Part shown: positions 33,830 through 45,849 of the stretch, piece after piece
How positions within the stretch are numbered: the first letter of the stretch is position 1
How the letters are laid out: every line of letters begins with the position of its first letter
Assembly: GCA_963920525.1 (NCBI GenBank)
Contig: OY986438.1
Location: 123,108,920-123,172,919, forward strand
Direction of reading: 5' to 3'
Source: Dichetophora obliterata
Lineage: Eukaryota > Arthropoda > Insecta > Diptera > Sciomyzidae
Length of the DNA stretch: 64,000 nucleotides
Position numbers and translations under genes: made by a program
Notes under the pieces: model-generated
The model's database searches: none
The model's input: the letters and a program-made list of their open reading frames with translations, nothing else
Told to the model about the DNA's origin: nothing

Positions 33830-35995
33830 TGACACACCCCCTTTTAGCGCCCACACATACATTCAAAATTTGCGATATCAAATTGCTTTGGAGTAATGGG
33901 TCGCACAGCCTTGAAATTCGGTATTTAACCACAATTTATCCATCTCGTTTCATTGATGACATTTTATAGGAGTAAAAAACAAGCGTGCGTGGCACATTTG
34001 ATTCAAGCAAAACTTGCGATATCGAATAGTTTTTGAGTTACAGGTCGCACAGCATCGAAACTCAGTATTCGACCTAAATTTACATTTTATGGGTGTTGGA
34101 CAAGGGGGAGTGGCACCTAGCATACAACTCAATTTTGCGATATCGAATAGCTATGGAGTTATAGGTCGCACAGCTATGAAATTTAGTATTCGAACTCAAT
34201 CTACAAATGCAGTTTTACTGATAACATTTTATGGCGTTGGACAAGCCTGCGTGGCATCTCCCATACAACCCAAATTTGCGATATCGAATAAATTAAAGTT
34301 ATGGGTCACACACCGTTAGAATTCAGTATTCAACCTTATTTTATCCATGCAGTTTTATTTATAACATTTTATGGGCGTAGGAAAAGGGGGAGTTGCATCT
34401 CCTACACAACTCAGAGTTGTGCTATCGAATAGCTTTGGAACTATAGGTCGTACAGCGTCGGAATTCAGTATTCGGCCTCAACGTAGACATGCAATTTCAC
34501 TGATTTTATTTTACGAGCATTTTTAAAGGGGGCGTGTCACCTCCCATTCAACCCAAATTAACGATATCGAACATCTTTGAAGTTATAGGTCGCACAGCGT
34601 CAGAATTTAGTATTCGGCCTCAATTTGTACATGCAGTTTCATTAATGACATTTTATGGGCGTAGAGGAAAAGGGGGAGTTGCATCTCCTACACAACCCAG
34701 AGTTGTGCTATCGAATAGCTTTGGAATTACAGGTCTCACAGCGTCGGAATTCAGTATTCGATCCAAATTTACATATGCACTTTCATTGGTAACATTTGTA
34801 ACAGTGGCACCTCTCATGCAACCCAAATTTGCGATATCGAATAGCTATTGAGTTATTTTTCGCACTGCGTCAGAATTTAGTATTCGACCTAAATGTACAC
34901 ATGCCGTTTCATTGATTCAATTTTATGGGTGTTTGTCAAGGGGGAGTGGCACCCCTTATTTAACCGAAATTTGCGATATCAAATAGCTTTAGAGTTATAG
35001 GTCGCATAGCCTCGGAATTCAGAATTCGACCTCAATTTACACATGCAGTTTCACTAATAACATTTTTTGGGCGTAGTACAAAGGGAAAAAGCAACTCCCA
35101 TATAGCCCAAAAATATGATAACAAATAGCTTTCGAGTTATAGATCATACCGCGTGGGAATTCAGTATCTATGCATTCAGTTTAACTGAATATTTTTTATG
35201 GGCGTTGGACAAGGAGCGTAGCACCTCCCATACAACATAAATTTGCGATATCGAATAGGTTTGGAGTTATAGGTCGCACATCGTCAGAATTTCGTATTCG
35301 ACCTCAATTTACACATGTAGTTTTAATGATAAAATTTTATGTCGTTTGTAAAGGGGGCATTGCACCTCTCATTCAACCCAAATTTTCGATATCGAGTAGC
35401 TACAGTAGTTACAGAACGCACAGATTTGGAATTCAGTATTCGACTTCATATTCACATGTAGTTCATTGATTACATTATAAGGGCGTTGAAAAAGGGAATG
35501 TGACACCTCCCATACAACCCAAATTGTGCAATCGAATAGCTTTGAAGTTAAAGGTCGCACATATTTGGAATTAAGCAATCAACTTTATATCCACATGCAG
35601 TTTTACTGATACCATTTTAAAACGTTTGTAAAGGGGAATAGCACCTACCATATAACCAGTGAGAATTCAGTATTCGGCCTCAATTTACACATGCAGTTTT
35701 ATTGAATACATTTTATGGACGTTGGACAAGGAGCGTAGCACCTCCAATACAATATAAATTTGGTCGCACAGCGTTGAAATACCGTATTCGACCTAGATTT
35801 ACACATGCAGTTTCATTGATTTTATTTTATGAGCGTTGAAAAAGGGCGAGGCACCTCCCATACAACCACAATTTTCGGTTTTGAATAGCTTTGGAGTTAT
35901 AGGTCGCACAGCATCGGAATTTAGTATTCGGACTAAATTTACAAATGCAGTTTCATTGGTAACATTTTATGGGCGTTGGGGGAGCGAGGCAGCAA
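33830..35995 (+). repeat. Satellite array, ~140-bp unit, ~15 copies
   Basis: Each unit carries TTGCGATATCGAATAG, then GAGTTATAGGTCGCACAGC, AATTCAGTATTCGACCT, a TTACACATGCAGTTTCA-type stretch and ACATTTTATGGGCGT, in that order. Copies start about every 140 bp from ~33870 to ~35990, with substitutions and a few shortened units. The short frames (34014-34319, 34534-34851 and others) are read-throughs of this repeat. It ends directly in a Helitron 3' terminus, so it is likely the internal satellite of a Helitron. Confidence 0.9.
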
Positions 35996-36014
35996 CGCGC
36001 CAGGTTGCAGCTAG
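35960..36014 (+). mobile_element. Helitron 3' end
   Basis: The array ends in a G/C-rich stretch with the stem GCAAC...GTTGC (35991-36007), then CAGCTAG at 36008-36014 followed by T. A hairpin a few bases before CTAG-T is the signature of Helitron 3' ends. The matching 5' end (A before TC) was not found, so the length is unknown. Confidence 0.7.
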
Positions 36015-36018
36015 TTGA

Positions 36019-36401
36019 GATATACTTCTCTGTTTTAGAGAAAAAATGTACACAATAAAGAAGTATTTCGTATCAATATTAAAAAACTATACCTCTCTTT
36101 TGAAGAAAGTGAAAAGAATAAAAGATTTATTAAAATTAAATAAATATTTGTCTGTTTTCGGAAAAGATTGACACAATAAAGAAAAAGGTTGAACCTTTTG
36201 TAAAGTAATATTTTTCTCTTAAAGAGATAGTGTCTTTATTGATGAGAAAATATTTCCCTATTTCATGGAAACTTTTTACTAATTTTAGGGAATTTTTGGG
36301 ATCACATTTAGAGAAAAGTATTCTCTGGACCAAAAACAATACCATTTTTCTCTAAATATGATGCCTTTTTTCTCATATTCCGAGAAACTTTTTTCTGAGT
36401 G
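36019..36401 (-). repeat. Dispersed repeat A, copy 3
   Basis: Reverse-complement orientation, ending TTTTCTGAGTG at 36401. Aligns with 7420-7829 from GATATACTTCT to the end. It begins five bases after the Helitron CTAG. Confidence 0.75.
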
Positions 36402-38149
36402 CAGAGATGCCAGTGAAAATGTACATTAAATGAGCTCTCCAGCCATTTTTAGTTCTTATGGAATTTTCAATACTCTACAAGTCTAAGTTTTTACATGTCC
36501 CAAAGACTATTTTAAAAGGGATTTTAAATTAGCGCTATACGTATAATAGTATAGCTTTAATTTGTAATGCATTTTCTCGAAATACTTTTTTAAATACTTA
36601 GGAACTCAAAGTTTATAAAAAAAATTAACTTTCTAAAATATACATGACTTTCAGCTCTGACATTCAAAGCAATAGATCTTAAAAACAACTAATAAGCTAC
36701 ATAAAAAGCTCAATTGTCACAGAAAAGTTAGTACAAAACAACGTACTATAAAGCGCTTTTTTCACACATAATTAAAAAAAATCATCAAATTACCCATACA
36801 ACCCATCTATCTCAAATTTGAACAGCAAGTCGTTTCCCGCACATTCTATTGAGCTCCCAGCACAACGACTTAACATATTTGCATTTAGGTTAGGTCATGT
36901 TTGCGCGAGTTCGTCATACAATACAGCAACACTAAATTTATTCTTTTCTTGTACAACGCCGCCCCTGCTACCAGCATCCACCCAGCCAGCATTTCTACAC
37001 ACGCCACTTTCACGGTGGCCACGTGGTGTTGTGATAAGAACTGCTTTTCCTATGTTATCCTAGTGAAAAATCATTAAGGACTAAATGTATGCGTATCCGG
37101 AGATGTTATTTTTAAATGCACGAACTAACAAACGAACTGGTTAAAACGAAAGTTCGTATTTTGTCGGCTTGCTGAATCGAGAGCGTGATACTGAGTTATA
37201 AGAGCGCAATCAATTGAGTCAAAATGTTTGATGTGAGGCTAGGGGATAGTGAGTCAGAAAGTCAGAGTTGTACTTGCGCCGTCATAACGTTTACTCCAAC
37301 TTGTTGAAAACACTCGTGCACTCATTTTAGCCAAGTTCTTTGGACCATTTTATAAGGACCGTTTTCGGCGCCACCTTGAAAGTTGGCGGCAATCAAGAAA
37401 ATCAATGTCAAAAAGCTTTTACCATGGGTTTAGTTCTTGGTTGTTACAATGGCTCAACTCAACTTCAACTCAAACAAATTTTTAGTTGAATATAGGAACT
37501 GTGTTCTCCAATCAAAATCATAAAATTTATCCATAACTCTGAGTTTTGTGTTATTTTTATTGTTATATCTACATTAGATCTGGCGCAGCGTTGTATGATT
37601 TTTTTTTTAATTCCAACTATAGATAGCAGTAGTAATATGAGTTTTGATGTTTAAATTAATGTCTTAAATTAAATTTATTTTCAAATCGATCGAAGTGTGC
37701 CAAGACGTGCGAAAATTAACTCAAATCTTGAAGAAAGTAGTCCACAATTTTTCGCTTAAATGACAGTGCTCGGTTTTGTGTTTCTTTCGATTAAATATTT
37801 AAAAATAAATAAAATTTTTATTCGTAAGACCATTTTTTATCGAACAGCCATCATAGTCAAAACGGTTTCGTTCATCAGACGAAAATGTGTTTTTCATCGG
37901 AAAATGTGAAAAAAATAACAGTTGCAAAATTACCGCTTGAAAACAAGTACTTCAGTTGTTTTTTTACAATGTGCCTTGCGAAAAAGAAAAAGAAAAAGAA
38001 AACAATTAATGCAAGAGCTCCGTTAGTGCTCGACGAAATTTTACCCTTCTGGAGGAGAGCTCGAACTTCAACGCATAGTACAGAATAGAGAACAGCTTGT
38101 GTGCATTAAAATGGCGTTTCGATTGTCTCAATAAACAAGCACCGAATGT
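36402..38149. other. Low-repeat region, no confident gene
   Basis: The stretch 36800-37050 is less AT-rich than its surroundings. At 37885-38088 a short plus-strand frame contains a lysine run then NARAPLVLDEILPFWRRAR, which resembles the start of a protein family I associate with insect mobile elements, but it stops soon after. Host sequence or an old element relic are both possible. Confidence 0.35.
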
Positions 38150-39687
38150 GCTTCCTGCATTTAAATTAATGCGCAAATGCATGTTACCAATCGCTGTTGA
38201 TACGAATATCTAGAGTGTGAGCGCTAGCGATTACGAACGTCTGCGACGCAAGAATGACAAACAAGGTAAGACATGAGGAACAATCGCCAAAAGCAAGGAA
38301 CATCCATGCTTTTATGCTCATTCGCACAAAGGAAAAATATTAGTTGCAGTGTTGCATTTTTGTATTCTGCGAATGTTGTTACCAGACAGAAAAATTGCAA
38401 TATTATAAAATAAGATTTTAGTTAGAGTTATTATCGGACAAGTTGGCGAAAAAAAAAATATGTCAACAATCAACTTCTATGCTAATTTGACTGCGAGGTG
38501 GATAGCAGGAATTGAATACGATTAATGTGAAAATTACTTTTATTAATATAGCCAATGGTATAAACAAATTTGTTTGAAGCCATAACCTTTGATTGGAAAG
38601 AGATATTGGGGTTATTTTTGCATGTAAATTTTGGTATAAATAAATTTCACCCAAAAAAATCAGACGAAAACAGTTTAAAAATTTTTGCGCAAAACTGGAC
38701 GATTTTTTGCAAAAGAATGCTGTCATATAAAAGATAGTCAGACATTTTATATCATAGTATAGATGATTCCCCAAATATTTCGGCTGTAGCGATAGCCATG
38801 CACATCCACATTTAATGAATGCACAAAAAAACCGCATTTTCATTAATCCGAATGCAAAAATTTAACATTTGTTGATGCTGATTGGAAGAAATTTTTCATA
38901 ACTATTATTTTTTACAGTTTATATTTTTTTAACTACCACACCAGCCAATATTTTTACAAAAAACTTGATTTTTAGAGGTGATTTTAAACCATTCCAGCTC
39001 ACGGATGGCTATCGCTACAGCCGAAATATTTGGGGAATCATCTATACTATTATATAAAATTTCTGACTATCTTTTATATGACAGCATTCTTTTGCAAAAA
39101 ATCGTCCATTTTTGCGCAAAAATTGTTAAACTGATTGTTAAACTGATTTTTTTGGGTGAAATTTATTTATACCAAAATGTTGTTTTTATATGTAATGTCT
39201 CAAAAATAATTTACATGAAAAAATAACCCCAATATCTCTTTCCAATCAAAGGTTATGACTTCAAAGAAATTTGTTTATACCATTGGCTATATTAATAAAA
39301 GTAATTTTCACATTAATCGTATTCAATTCCTGCTATCCACCTCGCAGTCAAATTAGCATAGAAGTTAATTGTTAACATATTTTTTTTTCGCCAACGTGTG
39401 CGATAATAACTTTAATTAAAATCTTATTTTATAATATTGCAATTTTTCTGTCTGGTAACAACATTCGCAGAATACAAAAATGCAACACTGCAACTAATAT
39501 TTTTCCTTTGTGCGAATGAGCATAAAAGCATGGATGTTCCTTGCTTTTGGCGATTGTTCTTCATGTCTTGCCTTCTTTGCCATTCTTGTGTCGCAGACGT
39601 TCGTAATCGCTAGCGCTCACACTCTAGACATTCGTATCAACAGCGATTGGTAATATCCATTTGCGCATTAATTTAAATGCAGGAAGC
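38150..39687. repeat. Long palindrome, ~650-bp arms
   Basis: Left arm 38150-38797 and right arm 39007-39687 are reverse complements with modest divergence; the spacer is 209 bp. Both arms carry TCTATACTATNATATAAAAT preceded by A, the style of a Helitron 5' end, at 38764 (minus) and 39041 (plus). Both also carry a block GATTGGAAAGAGATATTGGG shared with the Helitron at 7865. Reading frames on both strands here are consequences of the palindrome. Confidence 0.85.
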
Positions 39688-39714
39688 GGTTTTTTTGTGC
39701 ATTCATTAATTATT

Positions 39715-40771
39715 TAATTACTTATTAATTATTTTTAATTACATAAAAAAAATAATTATTTTAAATGCTATTCTCACTTTAAAGATATCGTTGGGAAGGT
39801 TTTGAGTGGCTGCAATTTATTGATTGATTACTGGTCAGAATCCCGTATATTGATATATATTAAGACTAAAATATAAATTATAAAATAAGCACATACTGAA
39901 AAATATTGTAAGAAATTAAAAAACAAAATACAACTTATGAAGATATTTTAAATTTAAAAGTTTTGTATAAATCACACTAATTAAATTGCGAGCTTTAGAT
40001 CAAATAAATTTTGTATTAATATTTTAAAATAAAATATATCAAAAATATGTATGAAAAAAAAAAGCATTATCTTTTATCCGATTGCATACATTTCAATTGT
40101 TGATGCAGATAGGAAGAGTTTTTTCGCCATATAATTTCTGGCATTTTCTTTTTGAAAACTATTACAACAACCAATATTTTGACAAAAAACTTTATTTTTA
40201 GAGGCTATTTCAAACCATTCCATCACACGAAAGGCTATCACAAGAATCGAAATATTTGAGGAATCTTCATAAATGCTATTGCAACCAAGGATTTTTTCAG
40301 GAACTGACGCAAACAACTTAACCTTCAGCCTTTAATATTCATCGCACAAAGAAAAAATATATAATAAAATATAATGAGTTATGTGGCGAATAAAACGAAT
40401 ATTTTATTAAATATTCTTATAAAATATTTGGTATAATTTTTTTTTACAAGATACAATATGTTTATTGTATCTATAATGTTAAAAAATACATATAATAATG
40501 TTTTGAATTTTTTTTTTGGTTTGGCTTTTTATTTGCTCTCTTAAGATTTTCGCAATTTGGACATCATTTTTCGAATCCAAAAAGTAACTAAAAAAAGGTA
40601 ACTAAAAATATTTTTAGTTCATCTAAACGATAATACTTGAAACTATAAGATTACGTATAATCAGCCAACTAAACCGTTTTTGGCGCCATTTTCAAAACAA
40701 AATTGAAAAATTACCCTATTTTTTTACATTTCTAACGCTCTAAAAATTCGAGGTTTAAGTTTTAATAGATG
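39715..40771. other. AT-rich spacer with a degraded palindrome-related copy
   Basis: Positions ~40080-40290 resemble 38868-39050 (TGTTGATGC, TTTTTAGAGG, AACCATTCCA), a diverged copy of the palindrome's spacer and inner arm. Nothing else recognised. Confidence 0.5.
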
Positions 40772-40779
40772 ATTGTAGG

Positions 40780-43700
40780 CAGGCCCGGCGAGAGGGCGGA
40801 ATGGGGTGTTTCCACCGGGCCCGGAGTTTTGAGGGGGCCCGGATTGGTGGGTAAGTAAAGCAACAAAAAGCTGATTTTTGATTATTAAAAAATATTTTTT
40901 GAAAAATTGTTTGACCAAAATAGCCTACTTAGATGACTACATACTGAAAAGCTTGATTGGTTGTTAAAGAAGAGAGTTTTAAGAGGGCCCGGATTGGTGA
41001 ACTAGTAAAGTAACAAAAAGCTGATTTTTGATTACAAAAAACCTTTATTTGTTTAAAAAATTGCTTGACCAAAATAGCCCACATAGATCACAACATACTG
41101 GAAAGCTGATTGGTTGTTAAAGAAGAAAGTTTTAAGGGGGCCCGATTTGGTGGATTAGTAAAGTAACAAAAAGCTGATTCTTGATTATTAAAAATTTTTT
41201 TCAAAAAATGATTTGATCAAAATAGCCCACATAGATGACAACATCCTGAAAAGCTGGTTGGTTGCTAAAGAAGAGAATTTTAAGGGGCCCGGATTGGTGG
41301 ATTAGTAAAGAAACAAAAAGCTGATTTTTGATTATTACACAATATTTTTTTCAAAAAACTGTTTAACCAAAATAGCCCATATAGATGACAACATACTAAA
41401 AAGCTGATTTGTTGTTGAAAGAGAGAAGTGTTTTTGTTTCTTATTCTTCATATTTCTTACTTTCCTTTTTATGTATCATAACGAAAATTTTTTAGAAACA
41501 TTATTAAAACAAAGCAAACAAAAAAAAGAGTTTAATTCATATAATAAAGACAGCTATCTATCTAGATATAATCGATGGTATGAAAGAATAAATGTTAGTC
41601 ACACATTTTTATTACAGAGAGATATTGGTGTAATTTTTTCACATATATTAGTTTTGAGACTTGGCTATTTTATAAAAATATATAAACAAGATTTTGGAAT
41701 AAATATATTTGGCCGAGACATCTTGATATTTGGATGACAAAAGCAGTTTAACAATTTATGCAAATCAAATGGAAGAAATTTTGCAAAGGAGGTGAGGGAA
41801 ATTATTTATGGTAGTAAGAAATGCAATTTTTACTTGTTTTTATTTTTACCACAAAATCAAGATATAGTTATGTTTTTGCAAAGTTCAATAGTTTTGACTT
41901 TTTTATGAAAAATACATAAAAAATATATATCGTCGTTGAATTGCTAAATTTTTCTGAAGGTTTTACTTCCACCGAGCGAGTTGGCAACATACATATATAC
42001 TTTTCTATTTATTTTTGTCTAATCTTGAACACCGAATTTCAAAATTGCATGCTTCATTTTATTTTAGAAATATGTTTTCATTTCCTATTGGGGCACAACG
42101 TTAAAAGTAATGAAAACATTCATAAGAACTTAATACACTCAAAGCTGATCACAGTGGAATATTTGACAAATAAAATGCGTATATTTTTTATGTGAAAGTT
42201 TGAAAAGTTATCCATTATATAAAATATAAAGTTTAATTTAAACTAATATAAAATATTAGCTATCAGCTAATTATTCATATCAAATAGCTAATATTTTAAA
42301 AAAATTTACTATCCGTAGTTTTTACAAATAAAATTATTCAAAATATTGTATTGCGGTATGTTATGAAGATCATGAAAATGTGTTTGCTAAGTTATCCTTA
42401 TTCAATTAAACATTGAAAACGTATGAGTACATTTTACCATGTATGGATAAATTTTATACGTAGAACTTTTATTATAGTATCTGCAAGTTTGACACACTGT
42501 ATATTGCGTTCAAGGTTAACTTTAAAACGACTCATCCAATAAAATACCATTGCATCAGTTGAGTTATTTTTAAATAGAGTTTTTAGATTTTGCCATGTTT
42601 TATTTAAAACATTCCTCTTTAACTTACGAATAAATTAAGGATTTCACTGATAGATAAACTATATAATTATTATAAGATTCAAAAATAATATATCCTTGTT
42701 AACTTACTTAAAAAATTTGCAAATCTACTGCTCATGCAACAATTTTTTATTAAAGAAGCAAACTCTTCAAAAAATTAATTTCAAAATGTCTACCTTATTT
42801 CTTGTCTTATTTCACGTTTTCACGTTTTTGTTTTTGGCTAAAAACACAAGTCTTGCATGTTTCATTCTTGTTGTCAGCTTTAAGTTTCATCAAGGCCTTA
42901 ATTTCTGCTGGGTATGTAATATTGCGAGTGAATATTACAATATGCAAGACAAAAAAGGATCCCAGAAATCGAAAATGTTCGAGAAAATTACTGCAGTTTA
43001 TTGCAATTTTGAGTGGCTTAAAAAATTGAGTTATTCGACTCGAAAATCTAGTGGAAGTTTACTATTCGTGCTGTGCTGACAAGAATATTTGTCGAAAAAA
43101 TAAGTTCAATACAAAACCAACTTCCGTTTATTTAGAGGTAAGTTTTTTCTTTATTTATACGACAACAATATTGGCATTAGTTTAATTTCGAAATAATAAA
43201 AGCTACGTTTTTTTACACTTTGAAGATGTCTAGTACATAGAATTCTGTATGGTATAAAATTTTTAGAAAATTCCTTAAATATTTCTGATCGTAAAAATTT
43301 TACTTAGTTTGAAAGTAATGAAGATATTTATGTATATAATCATTGAAATTTGTTAATGATTAAAATGAACCTTCAAATGATGTTAGTGTCAATTTGACAC
43401 TATTTGTAAAAATAACTTTTTTATGGTTAAATTCTCTATAGCGTAGAAACCAAATGTAAATTTTTTTGAAAAATAAAATTCCAATAGATAAATCCATTTG
43501 TTTTAGTGACAAGTTTCTATATAATTACCCAAATTTACATTTTTTCATATTTTTAAAATTTCTTAAATTTTTTGACAAAAAGGTGTAGCATTTTAAAGTG
43601 TTTGATTTTTTGGTAATTTCATTACTGTAGAAGAGCAGTTTCTTAAAATCCGCAATTCGAGTTTATTTACATAGTTCAAATTATATATATAAAATACATT

Positions 43701-44215
43701 TTGTATTTTATTAAAAAACAGTTTCTTTGGACATATAACAGAAATTTCTGGTTATAAGCATACCAAATATCTTTTACGTTACAAAAAATTTAAATCGTTT
43801 GAAGGTAAAATTATTCGATCATCAACTAATTTTAAACATTTTATAAAAGTTACAGAAAATTTTATGTACAGTGTCCGAGTTAGCAAAAAAATTAAATTTT
43901 AATGTAATTATTGATTGTTTTGCCTCTGCCAAAGCAAGAAAAATAAATTTGAATAAATAAAAAGAATAAAAACGCAGAATAAAAATATTGTTATAATAAC
44001 ACAAATCATCAGTTGATTTCAATTATTTGGAGTGTCACATAGAAAAGTTGCCGTTAGATAGAGACAATTAATACAACAACAACGACAATAGAATATGTTT
44101 CACTTTTCATGGTGCATGGCTTAAAGATAACTATGGAAAATAAATAATAGCTTAGAACTATATAATAGTTTTCGCTGTAACCCCCCAGGCCCAAATTGGG
44201 CTCTCTACGGGCCTG
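40780..44215. mobile_element. hAT element, 3.4 kb, 8-bp target duplication
   Basis: ATTGTAGG occurs exactly at 40772-40779 and 44216-44223. The ends start CAGGCCCG and agree at 14 of 18 positions, as in hAT elements. The length would suit an autonomous copy, yet no transposase is visible. The interior holds a four-unit tandem array (40835-41425), a Helitron-related stretch (~41590-41780) and two unrecognised frames (41471-41737, 42696-43079). A hAT transposase relic lies just outside, at 44645-45560. Confidence 0.8.
40835..41425 (+). repeat. Tandem repeat, ~150-bp unit, four copies
   Basis: Units start at 40835, 40985, 41138 and 41285, each with GGGCCCGGATTGGTG followed by AACAAAAAGCTGATT and a TAGCCCACATAGATG-type stretch. 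The G/C-rich start of every unit resembles the hAT terminal sequence, so the subterminal region seems to have been amplified. Confidence 0.88.
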
Positions 44216-44223
44216 ATTGTAGG

Positions 44224-44640
44224 TAATAATTTTAGAGATTTTACAATAACAAATATAATGCAAAACAGTTTCAGCTCAAATGGCCTTTTTCGTTAATCTT
44301 TGGTAACGTTTTAAGAAATCTGGAAATTTTTAACCCACGTATAGTAACACTTTTCAATCTTTCGATCTTTTTCAAGTGAAGAAGATCCTTTGAAGACAGT
44401 TTTCATATCGTTCCCTCTATCAAAGAAAATAAAATAAAAGTATTTCAACATTATCGAATCAGCATTTAAAAATTTATTTTCGGTTTTGTTTTAAAAATGC
44501 ATAGTTTATATGTGTTAAAAAATAAACAGGGCCTTCAATTTCTTTTACATATTTTCTTTTAATTTTTAAATTAATTAAAAAAAGAGTGGTTTTAATAAAA
44601 AAATACAAACTTAATTTTTAAGTATAACATTTAGATATTA
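44224..44640. other. AT-rich spacer
   Basis: No feature recognised between the hAT right flank and the hAT transposase relic. Confidence 0.5.
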
Positions 44641-44644
44641 TTTC

Positions 44645-45560
44645 ATCTTTTTTTTAAGGTAGCCCATTGTTGCGCAATATTCTCTAAGTTAATGAGATCA
44701 ACTATGTCCTTTTCCCATGAAAGTATTAATAAGTCATTAAGTCATGACTAATTTTAATTTGCTGAACATTCTCTCATTTCCTGCAACTGTAACAGGCGCT
44801 GTGCACAGCCGACGCGACATTTTGTAAACTGCAGGAAGGGATTTTTTATTGCATTCTGAAGCATTAGCTGTACCCGATAGAGTTTCTATGCCTTCGCATA
44901 GATCATAGATTACTTCAAATTCCGCTTTCAATTGAAGTGAATCCAACAAACAATTTTTTGGTAACAATTTCATTGATTCTAGAATTCGCTTTTGGGTCAA
45001 GTTAGTAGAAGATAGAATTGGATTAAAGAGTTCATACAGAGGCTTTATTGTTTCTAAGCAACTGCTTAATTTGTCTCGCATCAGTGAGGTTATCTTATCC
45101 AATAGAAGTTTAAATTCTCTTCTATAAAAATAGTTCATCGAAAAATAAGCTACGTTGGCATTGTTATCATCCAAATGTTTCGGCGCAAGACGACGGCGAT
45201 GGCGAATTGAGAATTCCTTTTCAGCATCAACATTAAAAGATTTTAACAATGCAACAGCACTACTAACTAGGTTATCCGTACCTTCAGAGTCCGAATTTAT
45301 TTTTTCTAATGATTTAAGGGTACAAGAAATAAATTTCATAGCATCTTAAATATTCAGTTCAACGGCTTCAAGAGATTCAGTCAGGAGTTTCATATTTACT
45401 TGCACATTTTTCATAAAACAAGACTTATAATAAAGTCCACAGAAAGGAGTTGGTTTGATAGCGAATATGCAGCATTTCGAGTCCACTTTTTAATTTTCTC
45501 AGAGCTTTGGGAAATTTCGTTTGAAACATCAACAATGACATAAAGCAATGCTTTTATAAT
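44645..45560 (-). pseudogene. hAT transposase C-terminal relic
   Basis: An open 200-codon segment (45339-44737) ends with LCTAPVTVAGNERMFSKLKL, the hAT dimerisation signature. In another frame it continues NDLLILSWEKDI to a stop near 44645. Upstream, 45360-45560 adds VSNEISQSSEKIKKW in a shifted frame. The part between KLVMT and NDLLIL is missing, including residues usually present after the conserved block. The N-terminal zinc finger and most of the catalytic domain are absent. It is a different hAT lineage from the relic at 14896-15763. Confidence 0.85.
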
Positions 45561-45849
45561 AAATGAATTTTGAATGCAGATTTAAAAAGATTTTACATCA
45601 GAGTTCATGAGTTAAGAAAATTTCTTTAAGTATGTTCGCCGATTTCGATCGTCATTAAATTTTTTATTACAAATTTTTGGTATTTCTTGATAAAAATTTT
45701 AATCTCAAAAAGTTCTAAAAAAATGTATTAATTAGGTTTCAAAATAGGGAATATGTGTGGCGACTGAGTAAAGCTTTGCGGGCTTAGGCTTGTTTTATCC
45801 CACTTATTTTTTCAACTTTTTGACAAAGTATTTGTATCAGGGACAGTTA

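Noticed and set aside
34014..34851. Plus-strand frames of ~100 codons as a protein family
   Set aside because: They read through the 140-bp satellite; the peptide repeats follow the DNA unit and are broken in most units.
33830..35995. CRISPR-like array
   Set aside because: Whole 140-bp units repeat without unique spacers, and the genome is eukaryotic.
38463..39226. Frames at 38463-38843 (minus) and 38978-39226 (plus) as two genes
   Set aside because: They are the same sequence in the two palindrome arms and show no domain.
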